From an uncultured Erythrobacter sp. (lineage in GTDB: Bacteria > Pseudomonadota > Alphaproteobacteria > Sphingomonadales > Sphingomonadaceae), in the NCBI GenBank assembly GCA_947501005.1, contig CANMTU010000001.1, positions 2,628,501-2,692,500 of the forward strand: DNA of 64,000 bases. The letters are read 5' to 3'. The first letter of the stretch is position 1; each line of letters begins with the position of its first letter. Shown one piece after another: positions 39,892 through 48,482 of this stretch. The position numbers and the translations under genes are program-made. Under the pieces are notes generated by a model. The model was given only the letters and a program-made list of their open reading frames with translations. It was not told the origin of the DNA and did no database searches.

Positions 39892-41442
39892 ATGCATCCG
39901 ATTACCCATGCGCGGACGCGCGGCGATCATCCCGCCATCGTGATGGCCGGCAGCGGCGCGGTGATGACCTATGGCGAGATGGACGCCTATGCCAACCGCT
40001 TCGCCCAGTTGATCCGCGCCCGCGGCCTGGCGCGCGGCGATCATGTCGCGGTGCTGATGGAAAACACGGAGGACTATCTCCAGATCGTCTGGGGATCGCA
40101 GCGGGCGGGCACGATGATCGTGCCGATCTCAACCCGGCTGACCGCGCCCGAGATCCGCTACATCCTCGAGGATGCGGATGTGAAGCTGTTGATCGCGACG
40201 CGCGCGTTCGACGATGTGCTGCGCGATATCCGGCAGGCCTGCCCCGGCATCCCGCTGTTGATCGTCGGCGGCTCTGGGGCGGAGGATTACGCCGCCGCGC
40301 TGGATGCGCAGGGCAGCGATCCCATCCCCGACCAGGCGCCGGGCCAGTACATGCTCTATTCCAGCGGCACGACCGGCCGGCCCAAGGGCGTCCGCCCTCC
40401 CCCGCCGGCAAGCGACGATATCCTTGCGACCAATCCGCTGGTCGGGCTGGCGGTGATGGGGGCGGGCTGGCCGACGGACGGGTCGATGGTCTATCTCTCG
40501 CCCGCGCCGCTCTATCACGCCGCGCCGCTGGGCTGGTGCACCACTGCGCATCGCCTGGGCGCGACGGTGGTGGTGATGGAGAAGTTCGATCCCGAGGCCG
40601 CGCTGGCCGCGATCGAGCGCCACCGCGTGACCGACAGCCAGTGGGTGCCGACGCATTTCGTGCGGATGCTCAAGCTCGATCCGGTGCTGCGCACGCGCTA
40701 TGACCTGTCGGGCCACCAGCGGGCCATCCATGCCGCCGCGCCCTGCCCCGTGCCGGTCAAGCGCGCGATGATCGACTGGTGGGGGCCGATCATCATCGAA
40801 TATTACGCCGGCTCGGAAGGCATCGGGATGACCCTGATCAAGAGCGAGGACTGGCTCGCCCACCCCGGCAGCGTGGGCCGGGCGATCCACGGCACGCTCC
40901 ATGTCTGCGGCCCCGATGGCGAGGAATTGCCGCCGGGCGAGGACGGGCTGCTGTTCTTCGAGAACGATACGATCCCCACCTATCACAACGATCCGGCGAA
41001 GACCGCCGATGCCATGCACCCGAAGGGCTGGATGACGCTGGGCGATATCGGCCATCTGGATGATGACGGCTATCTCTATCTCACCGACCGCAAGAGCCAC
41101 ATGATCATCTCCGGCGGGGTGAACATCTACCCGCAGGAAATCGAGAATCTGCTGGTCGCGCATGAGAAGGTGATGGATGCCGCCGTGATCGGCGCGCCCT
41201 GCCCCGATTTCGGCGAGAAGGTGGTCGCCGTGGTGCAGCCGGTCGACATGGCCGATGCCGGTGCGGGGCTGGAGGCGGAACTGCGCGCCTATCTCGCGCC
41301 CGAACTCGCGCGGATCAAGATGCCGAAACTGTTCGACTTCCGCCCCGAATTGCCGCGCGAGGCGAACGGCAAGCTCTACAAGCGCGAGTTGCGCGACGAA
41401 TATACGCGCCGCGCCGAAGAAGCGACCAAACGAACCGTGTAA
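39892..41442 (+). CDS. Acyl-CoA synthetase (AMP-binding family)
   Basis: A 516-residue ANL-superfamily ligase that activates a carboxylate as the adenylate and then the CoA thioester. The phosphate loop is YSSGTTGRPKG (residues 156-166). Further core motifs are YYAGSEGIGMT, GDIGHLDDDGYLYLTDR and SGGVNIYPQEIE. The C-terminal catalytic lysine is in ANGKLYKREL. Pattern YYAGSEG is typical of medium- or aryl-substrate members; the exact acid is not predictable. A strong GGGAGAGG site precedes the ATG. A weak hairpin follows at 41475-41500. It stands alone, with no beta-oxidation gene next to it. Confidence 0.92.
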   Translation: MHPITHARTRGDHPAIVMAGSGAVMTYGEMDAYANRFAQLIRARGLARGDHVAVLMENTEDYLQIVWGSQRAGTMIVPISTRLTAPEIRYILEDADVKLLIATRAFDDVLRDIRQACPGIPLLIVGGSGAEDYAAALDAQGSDPIPDQAPGQYMLYSSGTTGRPKGVRPPPPASDDILATNPLVGLAVMGAGWPTDGSMVYLSPAPLYHAAPLGWCTTAHRLGATVVVMEKFDPEAALAAIERHRVTDSQWVPTHFVRMLKLDPVLRTRYDLSGHQRAIHAAAPCPVPVKRAMIDWWGPIIIEYYAGSEGIGMTLIKSEDWLAHPGSVGRAIHGTLHVCGPDGEELPPGEDGLLFFENDTIPTYHNDPAKTADAMHPKGWMTLGDIGHLDDDGYLYLTDRKSHMIISGGVNIYPQEIENLLVAHEKVMDAAVIGAPCPDFGEKVVAVVQPVDMADAGAGLEAELRAYLAPELARIKMPKLFDFRPELPREANGKLYKRELRDEYTRRAEEATKRTV

Positions 41443-41474
41443 CAACGCGCGAAAAGCCTGCCTCACTCTTCGCC

Positions 41475-41500
41475 AATCGGCGGTTTCGCTGCCGATTTTC
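41475..41500 (+). terminator. Possible weak terminator
   Basis: AATCGGC (41475-41481) and GCCGATT (41491-41497) form a seven-bp stem around GGTTTCGCT, followed by TTC. The T-run is short, so termination may be partial. It lies 33 bases after the acyl-CoA synthetase stop. Confidence 0.5.
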
Positions 41501-41644
41501 CTACCCGTATCGCCGCCTTTCTGCTAGGTGAACCACATGGTTACAACAGCAGGACGATACGCTTTCGGCTCCGGCTGACAGCGCGTCTTTCCGCATCCGG
41601 GGTGCCCGTTTCGGGAACATCGGTATCGGAAAGAAGGGGGGCGC

Positions 41645-42271
41645 ATGACTTTACTCGAACCGTACAACATGCCGTTCGCCATCGCGCTCGGCCTGATGCT
41701 GGTGCTGTTCGTGATCCAGCTGCTCGGCTTTCTCGATATCGACCTAGATCTCGATACCGATGCCGATGCAGAGATTTCGGCCGGGCCGATCGAGGGGCTG
41801 CTGACGCTGCTCGGGCTGGGGCGGATACCGCTCACCGTGTGGCTGGTGATCTTCCTCCTGCTGTTCGCCGGGATCGGGGTGGGCGTGCAGGAATTCGCCG
41901 CGAATTTGACCGGCGGCCCGCTCGATGCCTGGCTCGCCGGGCTGATCGCCGCCGGCGCGGCGGTGCCGGTGACGGGCGTTCTCGCCCGCCCGGTCGGCCG
42001 CATCCTGCCGCAGGACGAGACCACCGCCGTCAGCACCGAAACCCTGCTTGGCCGCCGGGCGCGGATTACCGAGGGCGTGGCGCGCAACGGTTCGCCCGCC
42101 CGGGCGCAGGTGCGCGACGTGCACGGACAAAGCCATTACGTGATGGTCGAACCGCATGAGGAAGCATCCGAATTCCACGCTGGTGACGAAATCATCCTCG
42201 TCCGGCGCGAAAGTAACACGTTCTTTGCGACCGCGCTGGCAGAGCGCCGCCTGTCGCCGCTGAAGAATTGA
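41645..42271 (+). CDS. yqiJ: YqiJ-like membrane protein with OB-fold tail
   Basis: A 208-residue inner-membrane protein. Three hydrophobic helices are visible (about residues 10-28, 62-82 and 96-116). The first is followed by an unusual acidic repeat (DIDLDLDTDADAEI). The C-terminal 80 residues form a soluble domain with NfeD/OB-fold wording (LLGRRARITEGVARNGSPAR, GDEIILVRRES). YqiJ/NfeD-type proteins commonly lie next to flotillins and are thought to act with them in membrane organisation. The flotillin gene starts 26 bases later, so the two form an operon. Confidence 0.87.
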   Translation: MTLLEPYNMPFAIALGLMLVLFVIQLLGFLDIDLDLDTDADAEISAGPIEGLLTLLGLGRIPLTVWLVIFLLLFAGIGVGVQEFAANLTGGPLDAWLAGLIAAGAAVPVTGVLARPVGRILPQDETTAVSTETLLGRRARITEGVARNGSPARAQVRDVHGQSHYVMVEPHEEASEFHAGDEIILVRRESNTFFATALAERRLSPLKN

Positions 42272-42297
42272 AATTCGGGATTTGAGGGAGAGGGATC

Positions 42298-44073
42298 ATG
42301 GATATTCTGTCTAACGGCCTGGTGCTGATCGTCGCGGCGTTCGTCGCGCTGATCGCAATCGGCCTGTTCATCGCAAAGCTCTATCGCCGTGCCGCCAAGG
42401 AAACCGCCTTCGTGCGCACCGGCGTCGGCGGCGAGAAGGTGGTGATGAATGGCGGCGCGCTGGTGCTGCCCGTCTTCCACGAGACCATGCCCGTCAACAT
42501 GAACACGCTGGTGCTCTCGGTCGTGCGCCGCGACGGCGAGGCGCTGATCACGCTCGACCGCCTGCGGATCGACGTGAAAGCGGAATTTTACGTCCGCGTG
42601 AAACCCGATGCCGAGGCGATCGCGATGGCGGCGCAGACGCTGGGCCAGCGGACCATGCAGCCCGAAATGCTGAAAGACCTGGTCGAGGGCAAGTTCGTCG
42701 ACGCGCTGCGCAGTGTCGCGGCCGGCATGACGATGAACGAGCTGCACGAGCAGCGCGCCGATTTCGTGCAGAAGGTGCAGCAGGTCTCATCCAACGATCT
42801 CGCCATGAATGGTCTGGAACTGGAATCGGTCTCGCTCACCGGCCTCGACCAGACGAGTATCGAGCATTTCAACGCCAACAACGCCTTCGACGCCGAGGGC
42901 CTCACCAAGCTGACCGAGCAGATCGAGGCGCGCAAGAAACTGCGCAACGACATCGAGCAGGACACCCGCGTGCAGATGGAAACCAAGAACCTCGAGGCCG
43001 ACATGCGCAGCTTCGAGATCAGCCGCGACAACGAATATGCCCGCCTGGAGCAGGAGCGCGAGGTGGAAACCCGCCGCGCCAAACAGGCGTCCGAGATCGC
43101 CCGCGAACAGGCGGAGCGCAGCCGCGAGGCCGATGCCGCGCGGATCGAGGCGAAGAAGCAGGTCGACGCGCAGCAGATCGAGGCCGACCGGCTGGTGGAA
43201 GAGGCCCGGATCGACCAGATGCGCGCGCTCGAGATCGCCCGACAGGAACAGCAGATCGCGGTCCAGAACAAGAGCCGCGAGGAAAGCCAGGCAAAGGCCG
43301 AGGCCGATGCCGCCCGCGCCAAGGCGGTCGCTGCCGAAGAACAGGTCGCGACCAGCCGTGAGAGTGAGGTGGCCGAGCGGCAGAAGAAGATCGAACTGAT
43401 CGAAGCCTCGAAATCGGCCGAGCGCGACGCGATCAAGATCCGCGTCGATGCCGAGGCCGAGCGCGACGCCGCTTCGAACCGCGCCGAAGCCGCCCGGCTG
43501 GAAGCGCAGGGCGAGGCCGAGGCCGAGAAGCTGCGGGCGGAAGCCGCGCGGGTGCGCTTCGAAGTCGAGGCGGCCGGCCAGCGGGCGATCAACGAGGCGG
43601 CGAACATCCTCTCCTCCGATCAGATCAGCCTGCAGACCAAGCTCGCCTTGCTCAAGGTCCTGCCCGAACTGGTGCGCGAAAGCGCCAAGCCGATGGAGGC
43701 CATCGAATCGATCAAGATCGTGCAGGTCGACGGCCTCACCAATGGCGGCGGCAAGGGTGCGCCGAACGGTTCCGGCGGTTCGGGTGGCGGATCGGGCAAT
43801 CTCGCCACCGACGCGGTCAGCGCGGCGCTCGCCTACCGCGCGCAGGCGCCGGTGCTGGACGGATTGATGAAGGAACTCGGCCTCGACGGCTCCTCGCTCA
43901 ACAGCCTGGTCAAGGGTCCGGCGGAGCAGGCCGGCGGGATGAAGGCGAGCGAACAGCGCGGGGAACCGAAGGAAGGACGCCGTGCGCTCGGCTCGAACGG
44001 CAAGGGCCAGCAACCCTCGGTCGAATACGATCACGACTTCGACGAGGAGGGCGGCGATCCGGCCGACGCCTGA
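42298..44073 (+). CDS. yqiK: Flotillin (YqiK-type SPFH protein)
   Basis: A 591-residue protein. One N-terminal membrane helix (residues 5-27) is followed by an SPFH/band 7 domain (VRTGVGGEKVVMNGGALVLP ... LDRLRIDVKAEFYVRV). A long coiled coil of Glu/Ala/Arg repeats occupies about residues 210-440 (RAKQASEIAREQAERSREAD and similar). The C-terminus has a Gly/Ser run (about 485-500) and an acidic end. Flotillins oligomerise at the inner membrane into functional microdomains affecting fluidity and signalling. It follows the YqiJ-like gene and is followed by a palindromic repeat. The coiled coil has an intact Glu-Ala pattern, as in E. coli YqiK. Confidence 0.92.
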   Translation: MDILSNGLVLIVAAFVALIAIGLFIAKLYRRAAKETAFVRTGVGGEKVVMNGGALVLPVFHETMPVNMNTLVLSVVRRDGEALITLDRLRIDVKAEFYVRVKPDAEAIAMAAQTLGQRTMQPEMLKDLVEGKFVDALRSVAAGMTMNELHEQRADFVQKVQQVSSNDLAMNGLELESVSLTGLDQTSIEHFNANNAFDAEGLTKLTEQIEARKKLRNDIEQDTRVQMETKNLEADMRSFEISRDNEYARLEQEREVETRRAKQASEIAREQAERSREADAARIEAKKQVDAQQIEADRLVEEARIDQMRALEIARQEQQIAVQNKSREESQAKAEADAARAKAVAAEEQVATSRESEVAERQKKIELIEASKSAERDAIKIRVDAEAERDAASNRAEAARLEAQGEAEAEKLRAEAARVRFEVEAAGQRAINEAANILSSDQISLQTKLALLKVLPELVRESAKPMEAIESIKIVQVDGLTNGGGKGAPNGSGGSGGGSGNLATDAVSAALAYRAQAPVLDGLMKELGLDGSSLNSLVKGPAEQAGGMKASEQRGEPKEGRRALGSNGKGQQPSVEYDHDFDEEGGDPADA

Positions 44074-44139
44074 CCATCCCTGGGGTCAGGCGCACCAAGA
44101 GAGAGTCTTTGTTATCGATCCCGGCGGAACGACCACGAC

Positions 44140-44231
44140 CCGTTCGTATCAAACCTGTCGAAACCCTGTTGTTCCTCTTCCTGCGCTCAGCAGGGGGAAG
44201 AACGGCCCTTCGACAGGCAAAGGGCGAGCGG
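44140..44231. repeat. REP-like palindrome, TTCGACA family, after flotillin
   Basis: CCTGTCGAA (44154-44162) recurs as TTCGACAGG (44209-44217), flanked by CCCGTTCG on the left and GGGCGAGCGG on the right. This is the same family as the elements at 9411-9490 and 61308-61385. The middle contains CTGCGCTCAGCAGGGGGAAG. It lies between the flotillin stop and the agmatine deiminase-like start, where no terminator is otherwise visible. Confidence 0.85.
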
Positions 44232-44281
44232 AATTTGGAATCTCATTGATTAAAGTTGCCGTTTTCCCCAACCGCCCCGCC

Positions 44282-45286
44282 ATGACCTCCCCCCGCAATT
44301 ACATCATGCCCCCTGAATGGGTGCCGCAGGACTGGCTGTGGATCGGCTTTCCCCACGACGCCGAGGAATGGCCCGAAGTCCTTCCCCGCGCGCAGGAGCA
44401 GATCGCCGCCTTCGCCAATGCGGTGGCCGAAAGCGGGCAGGAAGTTCGCCTGCTGGTGCGCGATGCGGCGAACGAGGCGCGGGCAAGGGCGCTGGTGACG
44501 GGCGCGGTCGCGCTCGAACGACGAACCTATGGCGATGTCTGGCTGCGCGATACCGGGCCGCTGGTGGTGGCCGATGGACAAGGCGCACGGGCGGCGCGGC
44601 GCTTCGCCTTCAACGGCTGGGGCGGGAAGTATCTGATGGAGGGCGACCAGACCGTCGGCGCGCAGTTGGCGCAGGACGAAGGCCTGCCGCTCGAAACCGC
44701 GGACTGGATCCTCGAAGGCGGCGCGGTCGATGGCGACGGCACCGGCCTGGCCGTGACGACCGAACAATGCCTCCTCAACCCCAATCGCAATCCCGAACTG
44801 TCGCGCACGGAGATCGAGCGCCGGCTGGCGGACACGCTCGGCTTCACGCGCATCCTGTGGCTGGGCCAGGGGCTGATCAACGACCACACCGACGGGCATG
44901 TCGACAATCTGGCGCGCTTCGTCGCGCCGAACACGCTCGTTTTGCCGCGCGCGACCGGCAAGAACGATCCGAACGCGGCGATCTACGCCGATGCGAAGGC
45001 AATGGCAGAGGCGGAAGGGGTGACGGTGAAGGACATCCCCTCACCCGGTCTCGTCACCAGCGGCGACCGGGTGGAGCCGGCGAGCTACGCCAATTTCGCC
45101 ATCACCAGCCAGCTCGTCGTCGTGCCGACCTTCGGCAGCGTGCATGACGAGGAAGGCGTCGCCGCCATCGCCGCGCTGTTTCCCGACCGGGCGACCATCG
45201 GTCTTCCCGCCGATGCCGTGCTGGCGGGCGGCGGCGGCTTCCATTGCGCCAGCCAGCAAATGCCGAGCGCGGGCGCGCGGGTTTAA
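44282..45286 (+). CDS. aguA: Agmatine deiminase family protein
   Basis: A 334-residue guanidino-group-modifying enzyme fold (peptidylarginine deiminase type). The catalytic cysteine is Cys322 in GGGFHCASQQMP. The acid/histidine part is DHTDGHVDNLARF, and DVWLRDTGP and GWILEGGAVDGDG-like blocks (ADWILEGGAVDGDG) complete the active site. Agmatine deiminase makes N-carbamoylputrescine on the route to putrescine. The start at 44282 (MTSPRNYIMPPEW) matches the family; upstream in-frame sequence is the repeat region. The second enzyme of the path, N-carbamoylputrescine amidase, is not adjacent, so the agmatine role is likely but unproven. Confidence 0.87.
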   Translation: MTSPRNYIMPPEWVPQDWLWIGFPHDAEEWPEVLPRAQEQIAAFANAVAESGQEVRLLVRDAANEARARALVTGAVALERRTYGDVWLRDTGPLVVADGQGARAARRFAFNGWGGKYLMEGDQTVGAQLAQDEGLPLETADWILEGGAVDGDGTGLAVTTEQCLLNPNRNPELSRTEIERRLADTLGFTRILWLGQGLINDHTDGHVDNLARFVAPNTLVLPRATGKNDPNAAIYADAKAMAEAEGVTVKDIPSPGLVTSGDRVEPASYANFAITSQLVVVPTFGSVHDEEGVAAIAALFPDRATIGLPADAVLAGGGGFHCASQQMPSAGARV

Positions 45287-45312
45287 CCCTTCGTTAGCAT
45301 TTCGCGCGCAGA

Positions 45313-45450
45313 ATGGGGGCTATGGCAAAGGCTGTCGCACTCGCTCGTACGCATATCGCACCGCTCCGCATGGCGGACTATACCCGCGCTGCGATCGTCG
45401 GCGGCTGCGGGATCGCGCTGGCGTTGGCCGGCCCGCTCCTGCCGCTTTAA
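45313..45450 (+). CDS. Possible 45-residue membrane microprotein
   Basis: A short frame MGAMAKAVALARTHIAPLRM... with an alternative ATG at 45322. Its last 20 residues are strongly hydrophobic (AAIVGGCGIALALAGPLLPL). The stop codon TAA (45448-45450) overlaps the TAA of the convergent TauE gene by two bases. It begins 26 bases after the deiminase stop. A GGGGGCT stretch precedes the second ATG. The composition fits a single membrane helix, but length is short and ribosome-site support is weak, so this is a tentative call. Confidence 0.4.
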   Translation: MGAMAKAVALARTHIAPLRMADYTRAAIVGGCGIALALAGPLLPL

Positions 45451-46193
45451 CCGAGCGCCTTGACCAGCGCCGCCATTGCGGCCGCACCCAGCACCACGCC
45501 GACGCAGATCCGCCAGCTCCGGTCCGCGATCCGGCCCGACGCCGCATTGCCCAGCCGGTTGCCGAGCAGAATGGCCGGAAACAGCACCAGAGCCAGCAGC
45601 GCCAACCGCCAGTCGAGCAGGCCGATCGCCGCTCCGCTCGCAAGGCCGGTCGCCGAAGCGCAGGTGAAGATCAGCAGCATAGAGGCCTTGGCCGTCTCGC
45701 GCGGAATGTCGCGCCCGACGTAATAGGGCACGACCGGCGGCCCTGGCATCCCGGCATAGCCGGTCATCAACCCGCTCAATATGCCGACCGAACCGGTGGT
45801 CGCCGGATGATGTTCGAGCGCGCCACGCCGCGGCAGGAGGATGGCAGCGAAGGCGGACAGGGCGATGAACGCGATCACGACGCGGGCAAGGGCGGGCGTG
45901 GTCAGGCTGAGGAGGTAGAGCCCGACCGGCGTGGTCAGCGCGACCATGGCAATGATGAACCACGCCGACCGCTCCGCCTCGCGCAGCAGCCGCCGGATTT
46001 CCGAGAGGCCGATGAAGACCGACAGGAAATTGGTGAGCAGCACCGCATCGACCGGCGTGAGGGTCAGCGCCAGCACCGGCACCAGCAGGATCGCCATGCC
46101 GAAGCCGGTCAACCCGCGCACGAAAGCCGAGCCGAACGCGGCCAGCAGCGCGGCGATGATCGCTGGCACGCCGTAACCGGCCAGAAGGTCCAT
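45447..46193 (-). CDS. TauE/SafE-family sulfite/organosulfur exporter-type permease
   Basis: A 248-residue polytopic protein with eight or so hydrophobic helices. The two halves show the inverted-repeat signature of TauE/SafE: FVRGLTGFGMAILLVPVLAL near residue 24 and LMTGYAGMPGPPVVPYYV near 142, each with Gly/Pro-rich turns. Members export sulfite, sulfoacetate or related anions, or take up sulfur compounds; the substrate here is unknown. No sulfur genes are nearby. It starts 10 bases from thrS, which lies downstream on the same strand in reverse order (thrS is upstream), so read-through from thrS is likely. Confidence 0.85.
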   Translation of the reverse strand: MDLLAGYGVPAIIAALLAAFGSAFVRGLTGFGMAILLVPVLALTLTPVDAVLLTNFLSVFIGLSEIRRLLREAERSAWFIIAMVALTTPVGLYLLSLTTPALARVVIAFIALSAFAAILLPRRGALEHHPATTGSVGILSGLMTGYAGMPGPPVVPYYVGRDIPRETAKASMLLIFTCASATGLASGAAIGLLDWRLALLALVLFPAILLGNRLGNAASGRIADRSWRICVGVVLGAAAMAALVKALG

Positions 46194-46203
46194 GGAGTCG
46201 GCC

Positions 46204-48249
46204 CTAGCCCTGGCGCAAGTCCGGCGGGGTCGCGGCGTCCTTCAGCATGGCGATCGCTTCGTCGAGCGGCATGACCCGCTGGTCCTTCTCGCCCAGCGTG
46301 CGGATGGCGACGGTGCCTTCCTCCGCCTCGCGTTTGCCGATCACGAGCAAATGCGGGACCTTGGCGAGGCTGTGTTCGCGCACCTTGTAGTTGATCTTCT
46401 CGTTGCGCAGGTCGCTTTCCACCCGGATGCCCGCCGCCGCCAGCTTCGCCACCGCGTCGTGCGCGTACTCGTCCGCGTCGGAGACGATGGTTGCAACCAC
46501 CGCCTGCACCGGGGCGAGCCAGACCGGCAGGCGACCGGCGAAATGCTCGATCAGAATTCCGATGAAGCGCTCGTACGAACCGAAGATCGCGCGGTGGAGC
46601 ATGACCGGGCGATGCCGTTCGCCGTCCTCGCCGACATAGCTTGCATCGAGCCGGTCGGGCAGCACACGATCGCCCTGGATCGTGCCGACCTGCCAGGTGC
46701 GGCCGATCGCATCGGTGAGGTGCCATTCCAGCTTGGGCGCATAGAACGCGCCTTCGCCCGGCAGTTCCTCCCAGCCGTAATCGTCGTTCGCCATGCCCGC
46801 TTCGGCCACGGCATCGCGCAGTTCCTGCTCGGCCTTGTCCCAATCCGCCTCGCTGCCGAAGCGTTTCTCGGGCCGCAGGGCGAGCTTGACGTCATAGGTG
46901 AAGCCAAAATCTGTATAGACCTCGTCCGCCAGTTTGCAGAACGCGCGGACCTCCTTCACCACCTGATCCTCGGTGCAGAAGATATGCGCGTCGTCCTGCG
47001 TGAACTGGCGCACCCGCATCAGCCCGTGCAGCGCGCCGTGCGGCTCGTTGCGGTGGCAGCAGCCCATTTCGCCCAGCCTGATCGGGAGATCGCGATACGA
47101 TGTGATGCCTTGCTTGAAGACGAGCACATGCGCCGGGCAGTTCATCGGCTTGATCGCCATCCAGTCCGCATCGGGAGCGACCTGCGGATTGGCGCCCTGG
47201 CCGTCATTGTCGTCACCCAGCCCGTCCACCTCGGGCACGATATCGGGCACGGCGAACATGTTCTCGGCATACTTGCCCCAGTGGCCGGATTGCTCCCACT
47301 GGCGCACGTCCATCAGCTGCGGGGTCTTGATCTCCTGATAGCCGGCGGCGTCCATCTTGCGGCGCATATAGGCTTCGAGTTCACGCCAGATGCGAAAGCC
47401 GTTGGGGTGCCAGAAGACGCTGCCATGCGCCTCTTCCTGCAAGTGGAACAGGTCCATCTCACGGCCCAGCTTGCGGTGATCGCGCTTGGCCGCTTCCTCC
47501 AGCCGGGTGAGGTGGGCTTGGAGCTGCTTCTTGTTGAGCCAGCCAGTGCCGTAGATGCGCGTCAATTGCGGATTGTTCTGGTCGCCGCGCCAGTATGCGC
47601 CGGCCACCCGCGTCAGCTTGAAGGCCTGCGGATCGAGCTTGCCGGTGCTGGCAAGATGCGGGCCGCGGCACATGTCGAGCCAGGCGTCCTTCTCGCCCGG
47701 CCCGCCGCTCCAGTAGACGGTCAGTTCCTCGTCTTCGGGCAGTTCGCGCGCCCATTCGGCCTTGAACACCTCGCCGTCGGCTTCCCATTTCTCGATCAGC
47801 GCTTCGCGGCTCCAGACCTCGCGGTGGAGCGGCTTGTCGGCCCGGATGATGCGGCGCATCTCCTCCTCGATTGCGGGCAGGTCGTCCACGCTGAAAGGGG
47901 CGCGGCTCTCGGGCGCCTTGACGTCGTAATAGAAACCGTCGTCGGTCGCGGGGCCGAAAGTGATCTGCGTGCCGGGGTAAAGCGACTGCACCGCCTCGGC
48001 CAGGACATGGGCGAAATCGTGGCGCGCAAGTTCGAGTGCATCGGCCTCGTCGCGCGCCGTCACCAGCGCAAGCTCGGCATCGCCGTCGAACGGGCGGTTG
48101 ATGTCGCGCAATTCGCCGTCGACCCGCGCGGCGATTGCTGCCTTGGCGAGGCCGGGGCCGATCGCGGCGGCAATGTCCGCCGGGGTGGCGCCTTGTTCCA
48201 CCTCGCGCACCGAACCGTCGGGCAGGCTGATCTTGAGCAATTGCGTCAT
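46204..48249 (-). CDS. thrS: Threonyl-tRNA synthetase
   Basis: A 681-residue class II synthetase. The N-terminal TGS domain is residues 1-63. The editing domain has the HxxxH pair His77/His81 ([10 protein letters not shown]). The core has [10 protein letters not shown] with the zinc cysteine, and motif 2 is around [20 protein letters not shown]. The C-terminal anticodon-binding domain ends the protein. The start at 48249 ([12 protein letters not shown]) is standard; the in-frame extension to 48348 lies in the leader region. The ATG is preceded by a 200-base leader with a Thr-rich mini-gene and overlapping hairpins (see regulatory entries), suggesting control by threonine supply. Confidence 0.97.
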   Translation of the reverse strand: MTQLLKISLPDGSVREVEQGATPADIAAAIGPGLAKAAIAARVDGELRDINRPFDGDAELALVTARDEADALELARHDFAHVLAEAVQSLYPGTQITFGPATDDGFYYDVKAPESRAPFSVDDLPAIEEEMRRIIRADKPLHREVWSREALIEKWEADGEVFKAEWARELPEDEELTVYWSGGPGEKDAWLDMCRGPHLASTGKLDPQAFKLTRVAGAYWRGDQNNPQLTRIYGTGWLNKKQLQAHLTRLEEAAKRDHRKLGREMDLFHLQEEAHGSVFWHPNGFRIWRELEAYMRRKMDAAGYQEIKTPQLMDVRQWEQSGHWGKYAENMFAVPDIVPEVDGLGDDNDGQGANPQVAPDADWMAIKPMNCPAHVLVFKQGITSYRDLPIRLGEMGCCHRNEPHGALHGLMRVRQFTQDDAHIFCTEDQVVKEVRAFCKLADEVYTDFGFTYDVKLALRPEKRFGSEADWDKAEQELRDAVAEAGMANDDYGWEELPGEGAFYAPKLEWHLTDAIGRTWQVGTIQGDRVLPDRLDASYVGEDGERHRPVMLHRAIFGSYERFIGILIEHFAGRLPVWLAPVQAVVATIVSDADEYAHDAVAKLAAAGIRVESDLRNEKINYKVREHSLAKVPHLLVIGKREAEEGTVAIRTLGEKDQRVMPLDEAIAMLKDAATPPDLRQG

Positions 48250-48381
48250 GTCGTCATCATCCGTCTTGTCCCGGCGCGCCCTGCCACAACGGGGCGCGCA
48301 CCGGAAGGGCGGTGTCGCGGGCAAATACCGGTTTCGGGGCGAGGACACCGACCGCCCGAAACCGGGCGGCGGGCGCTCGCG
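48250..48381 (-). promoter_or_regulatory. thrS leader with mutually exclusive hairpins
   Basis: Read on the minus strand. Stem A is CCGCCCG (48369-48363), loop GTTT, CGGGCGG (48358-48352). Stem B is CCGGTTTCGGG (48365-48355) with CCCGAAACCGG (48338-48328), a perfect 11 bp that uses the bases of stem A. CGGTGTC (48350-48344) can also pair with GACACCG (48316-48310), which competes with B's loop. Stem D, GCGCGCCC (48299-48292) with GGGCGCGC (48281-48274), ends 24 bases before the thrS ATG. Stem A begins 12 bases after the leader stop. No T-run follows A, B or D, so the outcome may be translational control or factor-dependent termination. Confidence 0.5.
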
Positions 48382-48450
48382 TCAACCCGCGCGCACCCGC
48401 CCCCGGCAGGCCGGGTTGGTGGTCGTGCGCGTGGTGTCGAGCGTCGGCAT
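48382..48450 (-). CDS. Candidate threonine-rich leader peptide for thrS
   Basis: A 22-codon frame, ATG at 48450 to TGA at 48384-48382, beginning MPTLDTTRTTTNP. Six of residues 3-11 are Thr (codons ACG, ACC, ACG, ACG, ACC, ACC). It starts 33 bases after the phoD stop and lies 133 bases before the thrS start, both on the same strand. Ribosome stalling at these codons when charged tRNA-Thr is scarce would leave stem A uncovered and change which hairpin forms. Against it: no clear ribosome-binding sequence precedes the ATG (CTGCCTGCC). Chance clustering of ACC/ACG is possible in GC-rich DNA. Confidence 0.5.
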   Translation of the reverse strand: MPTLDTTRTTTNPACRGRVRAG

Positions 48451-48482
48451 GGCAGGCAGGATACGCCCGAATGCGCCGCCGA

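Noticed and set aside
41537-41578. A 13-codon frame before the YqiJ-like gene
   Set aside because: Too short, with no cognate amino-acid run or overlap with the gene; likely chance.
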